From the NCBI GenBank assembly GCA_020632995.1, contig JACKEN010000005.1, positions 62,001 through 126,000 of the forward strand: DNA of 64,000 nt. The letters are read 5' to 3'. Each line of letters starts with the position of its first letter. The first letter of the stretch is position 1. The notes below the pieces were generated by a model that was given only the letters and a program-made list of their open reading frames with translations, ran no database searches and had not been told where the DNA came from. Positions 17,489 through 26,136 of the stretch are shown here, in pieces. A program made the position numbers and the translations under genes. The DNA comes from Deltaproteobacteria bacterium (GTDB taxonomy: Bacteria; Myxococcota; Kuafuiibacteriia; Kuafuiibacteriales; Kuafuiibacteriaceae).

Positions 17489-19414
17489 TCACTCGTCCTT
17501 TGGGCGAGGGCGCGTGAAGCGGATGCGCCCGCCCCGGGCCTCGGCGAGGGCGTCGTCCGAGAGCTGCCCGAGCCGGTTCAGGCGCTCCAGGAGGGCGATG
17601 ACCTTGCGCATGTGCTTCTTCGGGACGCTCCCGTCTTCGTAGTGTTTGTGCAGCGGGATGGGGCTCGGGATGAGCGTCGCCAGGTAGGCCATCTCGAGCG
17701 GGCTCAGGCGGGCGGGGGCGCGGCCGAAGTAGTGCTGGCTCGCCTCGCTCAGCCCGTACACATCGGGCCCCCACTCGATGATGTTCGCGTACAGGGCGAA
17801 GATGTCGTCCTTCGACAGCCACGACTCCAGGTGGAAGGTGAGCAGGAGCTCGAGCGCCTTCCGCTGCGCGGTGCGGTCGCGGGAGAGGAAGAGGTTCTTC
17901 ACCAGCTGCTGGGTGATGGTGGAGCCGCCGCGCGGTTCGTCCTCGTCGCCGATCGTGTCTCGCAGGGCGGCGCGGACCTCCTCGAGATCGACCCCCCGGT
18001 GGAAGGGGAAGTTCGCGTCCTCGCTCACGATGATCGCCCGGCGCTGCACGTACGGGATCTTCGCGTAGGGGACCCAGCTCGGGGTGGTGGGGCCCACGGT
18101 GCGGGCCTCGGCCCGGCGCCCGTCGGGGGTCAGCGGGTAGTAGGGGAACGGGCCCTCCAGGAACTCCAGGCCGGTGAACGAGGTCTTGGGATCGATGGCC
18201 TGGAACTGGTGCTCGAGCTGCGGCTCCCAGGTCGTGGGGTCCTTGAGCTCACCGGTGATCGAGGCGGAGAGCGCGAAGGCGAGGGTGGGGGACATGCGCC
18301 GGGCGATGTCGAGCGCCTCGCCCCCCGGCACCGACTTCAACAGGCGCGCGAACGGCGTCGTGCGCAGGTCGGCCTTCACCGAGAACGCAGGTGAGCTTGC
18401 GCCTGGCTGCACCGCCACCGAGAGCACCACCGGGACGCCGTTGACCTCCACCAGGGCCTCGTCGACCGAGAGGGTCCGGGCCTCGAGGTCGATCTGGGCC
18501 CGGGCGCGCTGGCGGGCCTCGAACCCGGTCACCGCCTCCTTCGCCACCGCCTCGGCCTCCACCGCCGCGTCGTGCTCCTCGAGGTCGAGGTCCACCGTCA
18601 GGCGCCGGGACGCCGAGACGTAGTCCAGGCCCGCCTGCCCGCGCACCGGCATCTTCTGGATGTCGAGGAGCGACGAGGACAACAGCGACCCGAACATCGG
18701 CACGAGGTCGCCGCTGAGGCCGGCGGAGAGGTTCCAGCCGGTGGGGGTGGGGTTGGCGCGCGCGTTCACCGCGGCGCCGGAGCTGGGATCCTGCAGGGTG
18801 ATCATCGCCGCCGACTGCGGGCCGCGCACCTGCACGGTGATCGCCCCGTCGATCGGCCCGAAGGAGCCCTCACCGAAGCGCCCGGGGAGGGGGAGGCTCT
18901 CCCAGCGCAGGCGCAGGTCGTCGAAGACCACCTCCACCTCACGCAGATCAGGGCGCGCCTCGTCGGCGCCGCCGGCCTTCTTCTTCTTGGCCGCGGTGGG
19001 CGGGGGCACCGCGTCGGGCTCGCCCCCCACCACCTCGACCGCCGGCGCCTCGAGGCGCACCTGCACCGCGCGAAAGCCCGAGCCGAGGGCCGAGGCCCAG
19101 CGCTCCACGCAGGCGCGCGACGACACGATGCGCACCTGCACCGGACCCACGTCTCGCGAGAGGGTGAGGTCGTCGAGGCAAGGCGCGAAGGTGAGGCCGA
19201 AGCTGACCCCCGACAGCTGCACCGAGGTGCCGGTGCGGTCGGCCACCACCCCGGCCACGAACTCCGCCACCCACTCGCTCACGAAGCTGGAGGTGACGGC
19301 CAGCCGGGTCAGCAGGGCCAGGCCCAGGAGGGAGGCGGGGATCAGCCACAGCAGGCGCCGGGCGAAGCGGGCCTCCCGGGTGGGGGGCGCGGAGGGCTTG
19401 GCGGCGGTCTGCAT
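17489..19414 (-). CDS. AsmA-like domain fused to GT51 peptidoglycan glycosyltransferase
   Basis: The protein is 641 aa from ATG 19414. After a signal anchor (LLWLIPASLLGLALL), residues about 30-440 resemble AsmA/TamB-like beta-rich periplasmic repeats (LRLEAPAVEVVGGEP, VFDDLRLRW). The C-terminal 190 residues are a GT51 transglycosylase: SEDANFPFHRGVD with the catalytic Glu, then RGGSTITQQLVKNLFLS, then EWGPDVYGLSEASQHYFG. No transpeptidase domain follows, so this is a monofunctional lipid II polymerase with an unusually large periplasmic extension. Canonical MtgA is about 240 aa. It probably acts at the inner membrane in peptidoglycan synthesis. A 265-bp gap separates it from the divergent DUF2330 gene; I saw no clear promoter there. 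Confidence 0.85.
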   Translation of the reverse strand: MQTAAKPSAPPTREARFARRLLWLIPASLLGLALLTRLAVTSSFVSEWVAEFVAGVVADRTGTSVQLSGVSFGLTFAPCLDDLTLSRDVGPVQVRIVSSRACVERWASALGSGFRAVQVRLEAPAVEVVGGEPDAVPPPTAAKKKKAGGADEARPDLREVEVVFDDLRLRWESLPLPGRFGEGSFGPIDGAITVQVRGPQSAAMITLQDPSSGAAVNARANPTPTGWNLSAGLSGDLVPMFGSLLSSSLLDIQKMPVRGQAGLDYVSASRRLTVDLDLEEHDAAVEAEAVAKEAVTGFEARQRARAQIDLEARTLSVDEALVEVNGVPVVLSVAVQPGASSPAFSVKADLRTTPFARLLKSVPGGEALDIARRMSPTLAFALSASITGELKDPTTWEPQLEHQFQAIDPKTSFTGLEFLEGPFPYYPLTPDGRRAEARTVGPTTPSWVPYAKIPYVQRRAIIVSEDANFPFHRGVDLEEVRAALRDTIGDEDEPRGGSTITQQLVKNLFLSRDRTAQRKALELLLTFHLESWLSKDDIFALYANIIEWGPDVYGLSEASQHYFGRAPARLSPLEMAYLATLIPSPIPLHKHYEDGSVPKKHMRKVIALLERLNRLGQLSDDALAEARGGRIRFTRPRPKDE

Positions 19415-19679
19415 GGGCCGGCGCCCGCAGCATACGGCGCCCGCGGCCCCAGCCCAAGCCGGCGCCTTCGGCTCGGCTCGCCGCCGGCGGCCAGATGGCC
19501 GGCCCTGACGCCGGTGCCCCGGTCCCCCGCCCGGCGCCATTCACAACCCGACGCGATGTCTGGCAATCTGCGCCCGCAGTGGGCTGGTACGCCCCCTGCT
19601 CCGGTGCCCTCCCGCCGGTCGGGATCGGGACAGCCGCGTCACGGGCGCGGCGGGCCGGCCAAGGGGAGGTTGGAACAAC

Positions 19680-21323
19680 ATGCATCGAAGCCCAGCACAC
19701 ACCACCGTCGCGTTCGCCCTCGCGGGCCTCGCCTTCGTCGCCCCTCGGCTCGCCGAGGCTTGCGGCTGCTTCGCGCCCCCAACCCCGGCCCAGCCGGTGG
19801 TGCAGGCGGGCGAGCGCATCGTCTTCGCCCACGAGGACGGCAAGGTGGTGGCCCACATCCAGATCCAGTACCAGGGCGACGCGGCGGAGTTCGCGTGGCT
19901 GGTGCCGCTGCCCTCGGTGCCCGAGCTCCGGCTCGGGAGCGAGGAGATGTTCACCCAGCTCGACAACGCGACCGCGCCCCAGTTCCTCCTGAACCAGACC
20001 GGGTTCTGCGGCGGCGGCGGAGGGATCAGCTTCGGCTGTGGTGCCGCCGAGAGCTTCTCCGCCCGCGGGGACTTCCCGCCCGAGTTCCAGGAGCCGGTGG
20101 CGGTCGACGCGGGCGCGGCCGGCCCCTACGACTACGCGGTGGTGCGGGCGGACGAGAAGCAGCCCATGCTCGATTGGCTGAACGAGAACCGCTTCTTCGT
20201 GCCCGACGGCACCGCGGCGGCGATGGACCCGTACATCCGGCCGGGCTCGTACTTCCTGGCCCTGCGCCTGCGGTCGGGCGAGAGCGCGGGCAGCATCCAG
20301 CCGGTGGTGCTCGAGTACGAGTCCGACTTCCCGATGGTCCCGATCATCCTCACCTCGGTGGCGGCGGTGCCCGACATGGGCGTGCTCGTCTGGGTGCTCG
20401 GCGAGCACCGCGCGGTGCCGCACAACTACCAGCACGTGGTCATCAACGAGGAGTACATCGACTGGGTGAACGGCGCCGCCAACTACGGCACGGTGGTGGC
20501 CCGGGCGATCGACGAGGCCGAGGGCGGCCACGCCTTCGTCACCGAGTACGCGGGGTCGACGTCCCCCATGCGCGGCATCCTGGACGACCCCCAGCGCTTC
20601 GGGAGCCGCGAGTACCTCGAGGCGGCCTCCACCCCCGGACAGCTCGTGGGCCGGGTCCTCGGCCTCAGCTTCCCCTGGGCGCCGGTGCAGGCGGTCCTGC
20701 AGAAGTACCTCCCGATGCCGGCCGAGGCCCGCGCCGACGGCGTGCAGCCGCAGGACTACTACCAGCGCCTCGACTTCTACCTGCCCAACTACGATCCGAG
20801 CGCCGAGGTGGACATCGCCGCGGTGGTCGCGGACCTCTGGGAGCGCATCGTCGAGCCGACCCTCGAGGCGGGCCAGCTCTTCAACGACCACCCCATGGTC
20901 ACCCGCTTCTACACCACCCTCGACCCCGAGGAGATGAGCAAGGACCCGGTCTTCGCCTTCAACCCGGATCTCCCCGAGGTCAGCCGGGTGCACCAGGCCA
21001 CGATGGAGAACACCTGCGAGGAGGGTGACGCGCAGTTCATCCTGCACCTCGACGACGGGCGCGCCTTCAACCTCGAGGCGCCGGCTGACTTCGCGCTCCG
21101 AGACAAGACGGGGTTGCCGCGCGCCCGCATCGTCCAGGTCCTCCGCCAGGAGGGTGACCCGGAGGTGGTGGTGGACAACCGCGCCGCCCTGGACGCGGCG
21201 GCCGAGGTGGAGGCCGGCGGTGGCTGCCGGAGCACCTCCGATCGCCGCAGCGGGATGGCGTCCCTGGCCCTGATGTTCCTCGTGGTCGGATTGGGCCGTC
21301 GCGTGCTGCGCCGGCGCGCCTGA
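19680..21323 (+). CDS. DUF2330-type secreted protein with MYXO-CTERM-like tail
   Basis: This is a 547-aa protein with a signal peptide (AFALAGLAFVAPRLAEA) followed at once by the CGCFAPP segment typical of DUF2330. A beta-rich body follows (FAHEDGKVVAHIQIQYQG, FAWLVPLPSVPEL). The C-terminus has GGCRS, a hydrophobic helix (ASLALMFLVVGLG) and RRVLRRRA, a MYXO-CTERM-type anchor predicted to be processed by a myxosortase. GGGGAGG precedes the ATG by 9 nt. The function of DUF2330 is unknown; it is probably an envelope-attached protein. It stands alone between a divergent transglycosylase and the broken sensor gene. Confidence 0.87.
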   Translation: MHRSPAHTTVAFALAGLAFVAPRLAEACGCFAPPTPAQPVVQAGERIVFAHEDGKVVAHIQIQYQGDAAEFAWLVPLPSVPELRLGSEEMFTQLDNATAPQFLLNQTGFCGGGGGISFGCGAAESFSARGDFPPEFQEPVAVDAGAAGPYDYAVVRADEKQPMLDWLNENRFFVPDGTAAAMDPYIRPGSYFLALRLRSGESAGSIQPVVLEYESDFPMVPIILTSVAAVPDMGVLVWVLGEHRAVPHNYQHVVINEEYIDWVNGAANYGTVVARAIDEAEGGHAFVTEYAGSTSPMRGILDDPQRFGSREYLEAASTPGQLVGRVLGLSFPWAPVQAVLQKYLPMPAEARADGVQPQDYYQRLDFYLPNYDPSAEVDIAAVVADLWERIVEPTLEAGQLFNDHPMVTRFYTTLDPEEMSKDPVFAFNPDLPEVSRVHQATMENTCEEGDAQFILHLDDGRAFNLEAPADFALRDKTGLPRARIVQVLRQEGDPEVVVDNRAALDAAAEVEAGGGCRSTSDRRSGMASLALMFLVVGLGRRVLRRRA

Positions 21324-21424
21324 GCGTGGGCTGACTCGGCCCGGCGCGCCGGACGGGGCCGGGGTGGAATATCTCGCTCCCACCTCGCGGACGCCAGGGG
21401 CTTCCGCAGAGTTCCCGCACCCCG

Positions 21425-22634
21425 GTGCAAGAGTCCAAGGTCATCAACGGCATCGAGATCCTCTGGGACACCACCCGGGGGACCATGTCCTCCATCGGCC
21501 ACGACCTCGCCGCGTTCTGGCTCCACCCGTCCCTGCTGAGCATGCTCGCGCCCCTCAAGGACGAGCTCGGCACCGAGCTCTTCCAGCTGGTGGTGGCGGA
21601 CTCCGCGAGCCGCGGGACCAAAGCGGACTACGAGTCGATGGTCACCGTCTTCGCCCACACCTTCGAGGAGGGCTTCCTGGCTTGGGGCAAGGCGGTGGGG
21701 GTGGTGGGCTGGGGTCGCTTCGAGCTGACCGCGATGGACCGCGAGGCGGGCACCGCCACCGTCGTGGTCCGCTCCCCCTGGGAGCTGCTGATGCAGGCCA
21801 ACCTGCAGGAACGCTGGGGCTGCCCCTTCATGCGCGGCAAGCTCATCGGCATCTTCCGCCACGCGCTGGGGGTGAACTGCTGGGCCACCGAGAGCGCGTA
21901 CGAGGAGGGCGGCGAGCCGGTGGTGGAGTTCGCGCTCTACCGCTCCAGCATGACCATCGAGGCCGAGGTGAAGCGCCTGCGGGCCGAGCAGGCGAGCCAG
22001 CGGGCGCGTTGGCTGCAGGAGGAGGTCGACCTCCGCACCGGGCAGCTCAGGGACAGCGAGGCGCGCCTGAGGGCCACCCTCGCGTCGATGAACAGCTGGG
22101 TCCCCACGATGGACGCGGGCAGGTGCTTTCTCAGCAGCCACATGCCGAGCGGCGCCGCGGCCCGTCGCTTCCCGGACGTGGTGGCGGTGGGGCGCTCACT
22201 GCGTGACGTGTTCCCGTCCGAGGCGGCCGCGATCATCGAGGAGGCGGCCGCCGCGGTGCGGGCGGACGGCCAGGCGCGCTCGGTGCGCTACGACGTGACC
22301 GCGGACGGTGAGCTTCCTCGAGTCCATCGGCTACCGCACCCGGGACTGCGGCACCGCGCTGGAGGCCCTCCAGATCATGAACGAGGAGCCGGTGGACCTG
22401 CTCTTCACCGACGTGGTGCTCCCCGGCGACTTCAACGGCGCCCAGCTGGCCCGCGCCGCCCAGGAGGCGCACGAGGGCCTCGCGGTGCTCTACACGTCCG
22501 GCTACACCGAGAACGCGATCGTCCACCATGGCCGGCTGGACGTCGGCGTCCACCTGGTCGAGAAGCCCTTCACCCGGGACGTCCTCGCCCGCCGCGTCCA
22601 CGCGGCGCTCGGCCTGGCGAGGTCCCGCCGCTAG
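21425..22634 (+). pseudogene. sensor hybrid kinase remnant: sensor and PAS domains joined out of frame to a receiver fragment
   Basis: From GTG 21425 one frame encodes a V4R-like sensory domain (about residues 1-180), a coiled coil (VKRLRAEQASQRARWLQEE) and most of a PAS domain ending near VRYDVTADG at about 22307. The frame then turns into Arg/Pro-rich nonsense. In the +1 frame, starting at 22308, the sequence reads FLESIGYRTRDCGTALEAL ... LLFTDVVLPGDFNG ... LEKPFTRDVLARRV. That is the end of helix 1 through the end of a receiver domain, with the phospho-Asp and conserved Lys. The HisKA, HATPase and the first beta strand of the receiver, several hundred residues, are absent. This looks like one internal deletion with a frameshift. 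A short receiver-like ORF (22308-22634) could be translated but lacks the acidic pair. Confidence 0.75.
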
Positions 22635-22732
22635 CGAGCGCTGGGCCCAATTGAGACAACGGGGGTAGCCCGCAGGCGGAGTGGGTGTGGGGTGGGGCCA
22701 GACCGGGCAGAATGCCGGGGCGAGACCGGCGG

Positions 22733-24754
22733 ATGGTGCAGACCGACACCCCGAGGCTGGCCGGCTGGCTCGGCGTCATCGTCGCTGGGCTGGGGTCGAT
22801 CGTGGCCGGCGCCTGGCTCGTCGGCGCGGAGCGCCTCACCCGACTCCTCCCCGGCCTCGCCAGCATGAAGTTCAACACCGCGGTGGCCTTCGTCACGGCG
22901 GGGCTCGCGCTCTTCGTCTCCCGGCGGAAGCCGTCTGGTCTCATGCTTCGGATGCGGGATGGGTTGGCCACCGCGGTCCTGCTCCTGGCCACGGTGTCCC
23001 TGCTCGAAGACGCGGCGGGCTTCCGGTCGGGGCTCGATGAGCTCGTCGTGGCCGACCCGGCGAGCGCGACGGCGCCGGGGCGCATGTCGGCGGGCACGGC
23101 GCTGTGCTTCGTCCTGAGCGGCGTCGGGCTCTTGGCCCTGCGCCGAGGCCGCGGGCTGGGGAAGGTGGCGTTGGCCGAGCTGTTCGGGATGTCGGTCGGC
23201 GTCCTCTCCCTCTCGGTGTTGATGGCGTACCTGTACGACGTAGAGGACCTCTACGCGGTCGATCTGTTCTCCAGCATCGCGATCCACACCGCAGCGTTGT
23301 TCGCGCTCCTGTCGGTGGGCATCCTGCTCGCCAGCCCGCATCACAGCTTCGTGCGCCTCGTGACCGGAGAGACGCCCGCGGTGAGCTTCGGCAAGCGCAT
23401 CCTCCTGGCCGTGGTGCTCGTGCCGATCGTCGTGGGCTACCTGGTGCACGAGGCGAGCGACTCCGGCATCATCCCCTTGGGGTTCTCGGTGGCGCTCATC
23501 GTCACCCTGACCATCGTGACCTTGACCCTCGTCGTCTATGCGGTGGCCGCGCGCATGGACCGGTTGGAGATCGAGCGTCAGGAGGCGCGCGCGCTGGCGG
23601 ATCGCATGGCGGAGGCGATGGCCCAGGCCCGGCGGATGGAGCTGGTGGCGCGCTTCGCGGGCGGGCTGGCGCACGACTTCAACAACATCCTGAGCGTGAT
23701 CATCGGGCAGGGGCAGCTGGCCCTCCTCGATCTCGAGGAGGGGCATGAGGCCCGGTCGGCGGTGGAGGAGGTGGAGCGGGCCGGCCTGAGGGCGCAGGAG
23801 CTGACCCGACAGCTCCTCCTGATGAGCCGCCGCGAGATCAGCCCCAACAAGGTGTTGGATCTCCGCGCCCTGGTCGAGGAGCTCGCGGTGGTGCTGCGCC
23901 CCCTGCTCGGCGAGACCATCGAGCTGCATGTCCACGTGGCGTCCGACCTGGGCCATGTCCGCGGGAGCCGGGTCAACATGGAGCGCGTGTTGACGAACCT
24001 GGCGGTGAACGCCCGCGACGCCATGCCGAGCGGGGGCCGGCTGGAGATCGAGCTGAAGAACGCCCGCGTCGACGCGCGCCCCTCGGAGCGCCACGTCGGG
24101 CTCGAACCGGGGGACTTCGTGGTCATCACCGTGAGCGACTCCGGGACCGGGATGGATGCAGCCACGCGAGACCGGGTCTTCGAGCCGTTCTTCAGCACCA
24201 AGGCGCCTGGCCAGGGGACGGGGCTGGGGCTGAGCACGGTCCACAGCATCGTGCAGCAAGCCGGGGGGTATCTGTCCGTGGACAGTGAGCTCGGCCGCGG
24301 GACCCGCTTCGAGATCTTCCTGCCCTGCATCCGCGCCCCCGCGGACGTCGAGCAGACCGCCGGCGTCCATGGCCTCGACGTCCAGCTGTTCGGGCGGGGG
24401 GAGACCGTCCTCGTGGTGGAGGATGAGGCGGATGTCCGCAGGATGGCCTGCGCGGTCCTGAGGCGCTACGGCTATCGGCCGATCGAGGCCGAGGATCCGT
24501 TGGAGGCCCTGGAGCTCCTCGCGACCCGGGATGAGGTGGACCTCGTGCTCAGCGATGTGGTCATGCCGAAGATGAGCGGCCCCGAGTTCGCGGAGAAGGC
24601 GCGAGCCGTGCGCGCGGGCCTCGTAGTGCTGTTCATGTCGGGCTACGACGCGTCGGGGGAGGCGGCGGCCCGACTCCGAAGCGACGACGTCCTGCTCAAC
24701 AAGCCGCTGGACACGGTGCGGCTGCTGCGCGAGGTCCAGGCCGCCCTGGCCTAG
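22733..24754 (+). CDS. membrane hybrid histidine kinase with C-terminal receiver
   Basis: The protein is 673 aa from ATG 22733; ATG 22712 and GTG 22685 are alternatives. About eight hydrophobic helices occupy residues 8-285 (MASE-like multi-pass input), followed by a short linker coiled coil. The HisKA H-box GLAHDFNN has the phospho-acceptor at His 314. HATPase motifs are NLAVNARDAM (N box), DSGTGMD (G1), FEPFFSTK (F box) and GTGLGLSTV (G2). The receiver domain has VVEDEADVR, phospho-Asp 608 in LVLSDVVMPKMSG and LLNKPLD. The input signal is unknown. The damaged kinase just upstream has a related architecture, so the pair may have come from duplication or functional replacement. The 3' end overlaps the convergent NUDIX gene by 4 bp. 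Confidence 0.9.
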   Translation: MVQTDTPRLAGWLGVIVAGLGSIVAGAWLVGAERLTRLLPGLASMKFNTAVAFVTAGLALFVSRRKPSGLMLRMRDGLATAVLLLATVSLLEDAAGFRSGLDELVVADPASATAPGRMSAGTALCFVLSGVGLLALRRGRGLGKVALAELFGMSVGVLSLSVLMAYLYDVEDLYAVDLFSSIAIHTAALFALLSVGILLASPHHSFVRLVTGETPAVSFGKRILLAVVLVPIVVGYLVHEASDSGIIPLGFSVALIVTLTIVTLTLVVYAVAARMDRLEIERQEARALADRMAEAMAQARRMELVARFAGGLAHDFNNILSVIIGQGQLALLDLEEGHEARSAVEEVERAGLRAQELTRQLLLMSRREISPNKVLDLRALVEELAVVLRPLLGETIELHVHVASDLGHVRGSRVNMERVLTNLAVNARDAMPSGGRLEIELKNARVDARPSERHVGLEPGDFVVITVSDSGTGMDAATRDRVFEPFFSTKAPGQGTGLGLSTVHSIVQQAGGYLSVDSELGRGTRFEIFLPCIRAPADVEQTAGVHGLDVQLFGRGETVLVVEDEADVRRMACAVLRRYGYRPIEAEDPLEALELLATRDEVDLVLSDVVMPKMSGPEFAEKARAVRAGLVVLFMSGYDASGEAAARLRSDDVLLNKPLDTVRLLREVQAALA

Positions 24755-25305
24755 AGCAGGTTCCCTTGCACCAGCGCCCACGCCCGCATCAACGCGATGA
24801 CGCTCATGGCGTCCTTGATCTCCCCCGACGCCACCCGCTCGACCGCCTCGGCCAGGGGCACCTTCGCCACCACGAGCTCCTCGGTGCCGTCAGGCTCGGC
24901 CGGCACCTCGGTGAGCTCCTCGGCCACATAGAGCCGAGCCACCTCGCTCGAGAAGCAGTTCGAGAGCCACACCTCCCCGCCGAGGGGGCGCCACCTCGCC
25001 GCAACCAGGCCTGCCTCCTCGCGGAGCTCGCGCTTGACCGCGTCGTCGGGATCCTCGCCCTCGTCCGCGCCACCCTCCACGATCTCCCAGGAGTAGGCGT
25101 CGAACGGATAGCGCCACTGGCCCACCAGGTAGACCTCGCGCGAAGGGGTCAGGGCCACCACGCCGGTGGCCACCCGGGTGTCGACCACGCCGTAGATGCC
25201 GGGCTGACCGTCGGGGCGCAGGACCTCGTCCTCGCGCACCTTGATCCACGGGTTCTCGTAGACCACCCGGGTCGAGAGGGTGCGCCAGGGGTTGCGCTCG
25301 CTCAT
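24751..25305 (-). CDS. NUDIX hydrolase, ADP-ribose pyrophosphatase-like
   Basis: The 184-aa protein has a complete Nudix box: G at the start of GGADEGEDPDDAVKRE, then REEAGLVA, giving the G-x5-E-x7-REUxEExGU pattern. The N-terminal part (VYENPWIKVREDEVLRPDG) and the QWRYPFDAYSWEIVEGG segment match ADP-ribose/sugar-nucleotide pyrophosphatases. The ATG at 25305 overlaps the stop of the upstream lipoprotein by 4 bp, implying coupled translation, although no functional link is obvious. Palindrome copies lie at 24756 and, less exactly, 25001. Confidence 0.9.
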   Translation of the reverse strand: MSERNPWRTLSTRVVYENPWIKVREDEVLRPDGQPGIYGVVDTRVATGVVALTPSREVYLVGQWRYPFDAYSWEIVEGGADEGEDPDDAVKRELREEAGLVAARWRPLGGEVWLSNCFSSEVARLYVAEELTEVPAEPDGTEELVVAKVPLAEAVERVASGEIKDAMSVIALMRAWALVQGNLL

Positions 25306-26090
25306 CGCCAGTAGCAGCCGGCCATGCCGCGGCAGCCGGACTCGGTGGTGTAGTGGCTGCACTGCCACGCGCTGCCGGTGCACACCGCGTCCTCCCAGTA
25401 GCAGCCCCGCTGGCTGTAGCAGGCGCCGCTGCTGCCGCGGGAGGTGCAGGACGCCGCGCCCCCCACGCACTGGTCGTAGTAGTAGTCCCAGCGGCAGCCC
25501 AGCTGGTAGCCGCAGGCCGAGGGCGAGTAGAAGGACTGGCAGGCCCACGAGGTGCCCCAGCACCCCTCGAACTCATAGTAGCAGCCGGGGTTCTCGCGGC
25601 AGGCGGAGGGCCCCTGCCGAGCCTGGCAGGCGGCCACCGCGCCGTAGCAGGCGCCGCCCGAGGTGCTCGCCTGTCCGCTGCCCGAGCCGCCGCTGCCGGA
25701 ACCCGGCGCGGTCCCGCCGTCGCCGCCCGACATGACCTCGCCGCCGCTGGGGGTGTGGCCCTCGCGGGTGCCGTTGCCGTCGTCCTCCGGGAGGTAGCCG
25801 CCGCCGCGGGCGGGGGTCAGGGGCGTGCTCCCCTCGGGGGGCAGGCCCGCGGTGCAGTAGCCCAGGGCCTCGCCCAACGTGGCGAAGGCGACCCCGTCCG
25901 AGAAGGTGAACGTGCACACCTCGTCCAGGCAGCACATCTGGTAGTCGAGGTCGTGGGCGCAGCCGTTCCCGAGCAGGGTGCACTTCGCGTCGGGGTGGTC
26001 GGGGCCCGGCAGGGCCACCACCGGCACCACGATCTCGGCGCCCCCGCAGGCGCTCAGGACCAACGCGAAGGCCGCAATCCCGCTCCTCAC
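25302..26090 (-). CDS. lipoprotein with four tandem Cys-rich repeats
   Basis: This is a 262-aa protein with a GTG start and a lipobox in LVLSACGG. A small Cys-bearing N-terminal domain (about residues 35-85; CAHDLDYQMCCLDEVC) is followed by a Gly/Ser-rich linker (about 90-150). Four repeats of 26-31 residues then fill residues about 150-262, each with the spacing C-x-G-x4-C-x7/8-[AG]-C-x4-G-C-x-[WY]. That gives 16 cysteines in the repeat block, four per unit, and suggests two disulfides per repeat. I recognise no named family. It is probably surface-exposed. It precedes the NUDIX gene with a 4-bp overlap. Confidence 0.8.
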   Translation of the reverse strand: MRSGIAAFALVLSACGGAEIVVPVVALPGPDHPDAKCTLLGNGCAHDLDYQMCCLDEVCTFTFSDGVAFATLGEALGYCTAGLPPEGSTPLTPARGGGYLPEDDGNGTREGHTPSGGEVMSGGDGGTAPGSGSGGSGSGQASTSGGACYGAVAACQARQGPSACRENPGCYYEFEGCWGTSWACQSFYSPSACGYQLGCRWDYYYDQCVGGAASCTSRGSSGACYSQRGCYWEDAVCTGSAWQCSHYTTESGCRGMAGCYWR

Positions 26091-26136
26091 GCGGAGGGTA
26101 TCGGCGGCTGGGTGGGACTGTTGCTTACAACGCCGC

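Noticed and set aside
22308..22634. Stand-alone response regulator gene
   Set aside because: It lacks the first beta strand and acidic pair of a receiver and is the out-of-frame tail of the broken kinase gene.
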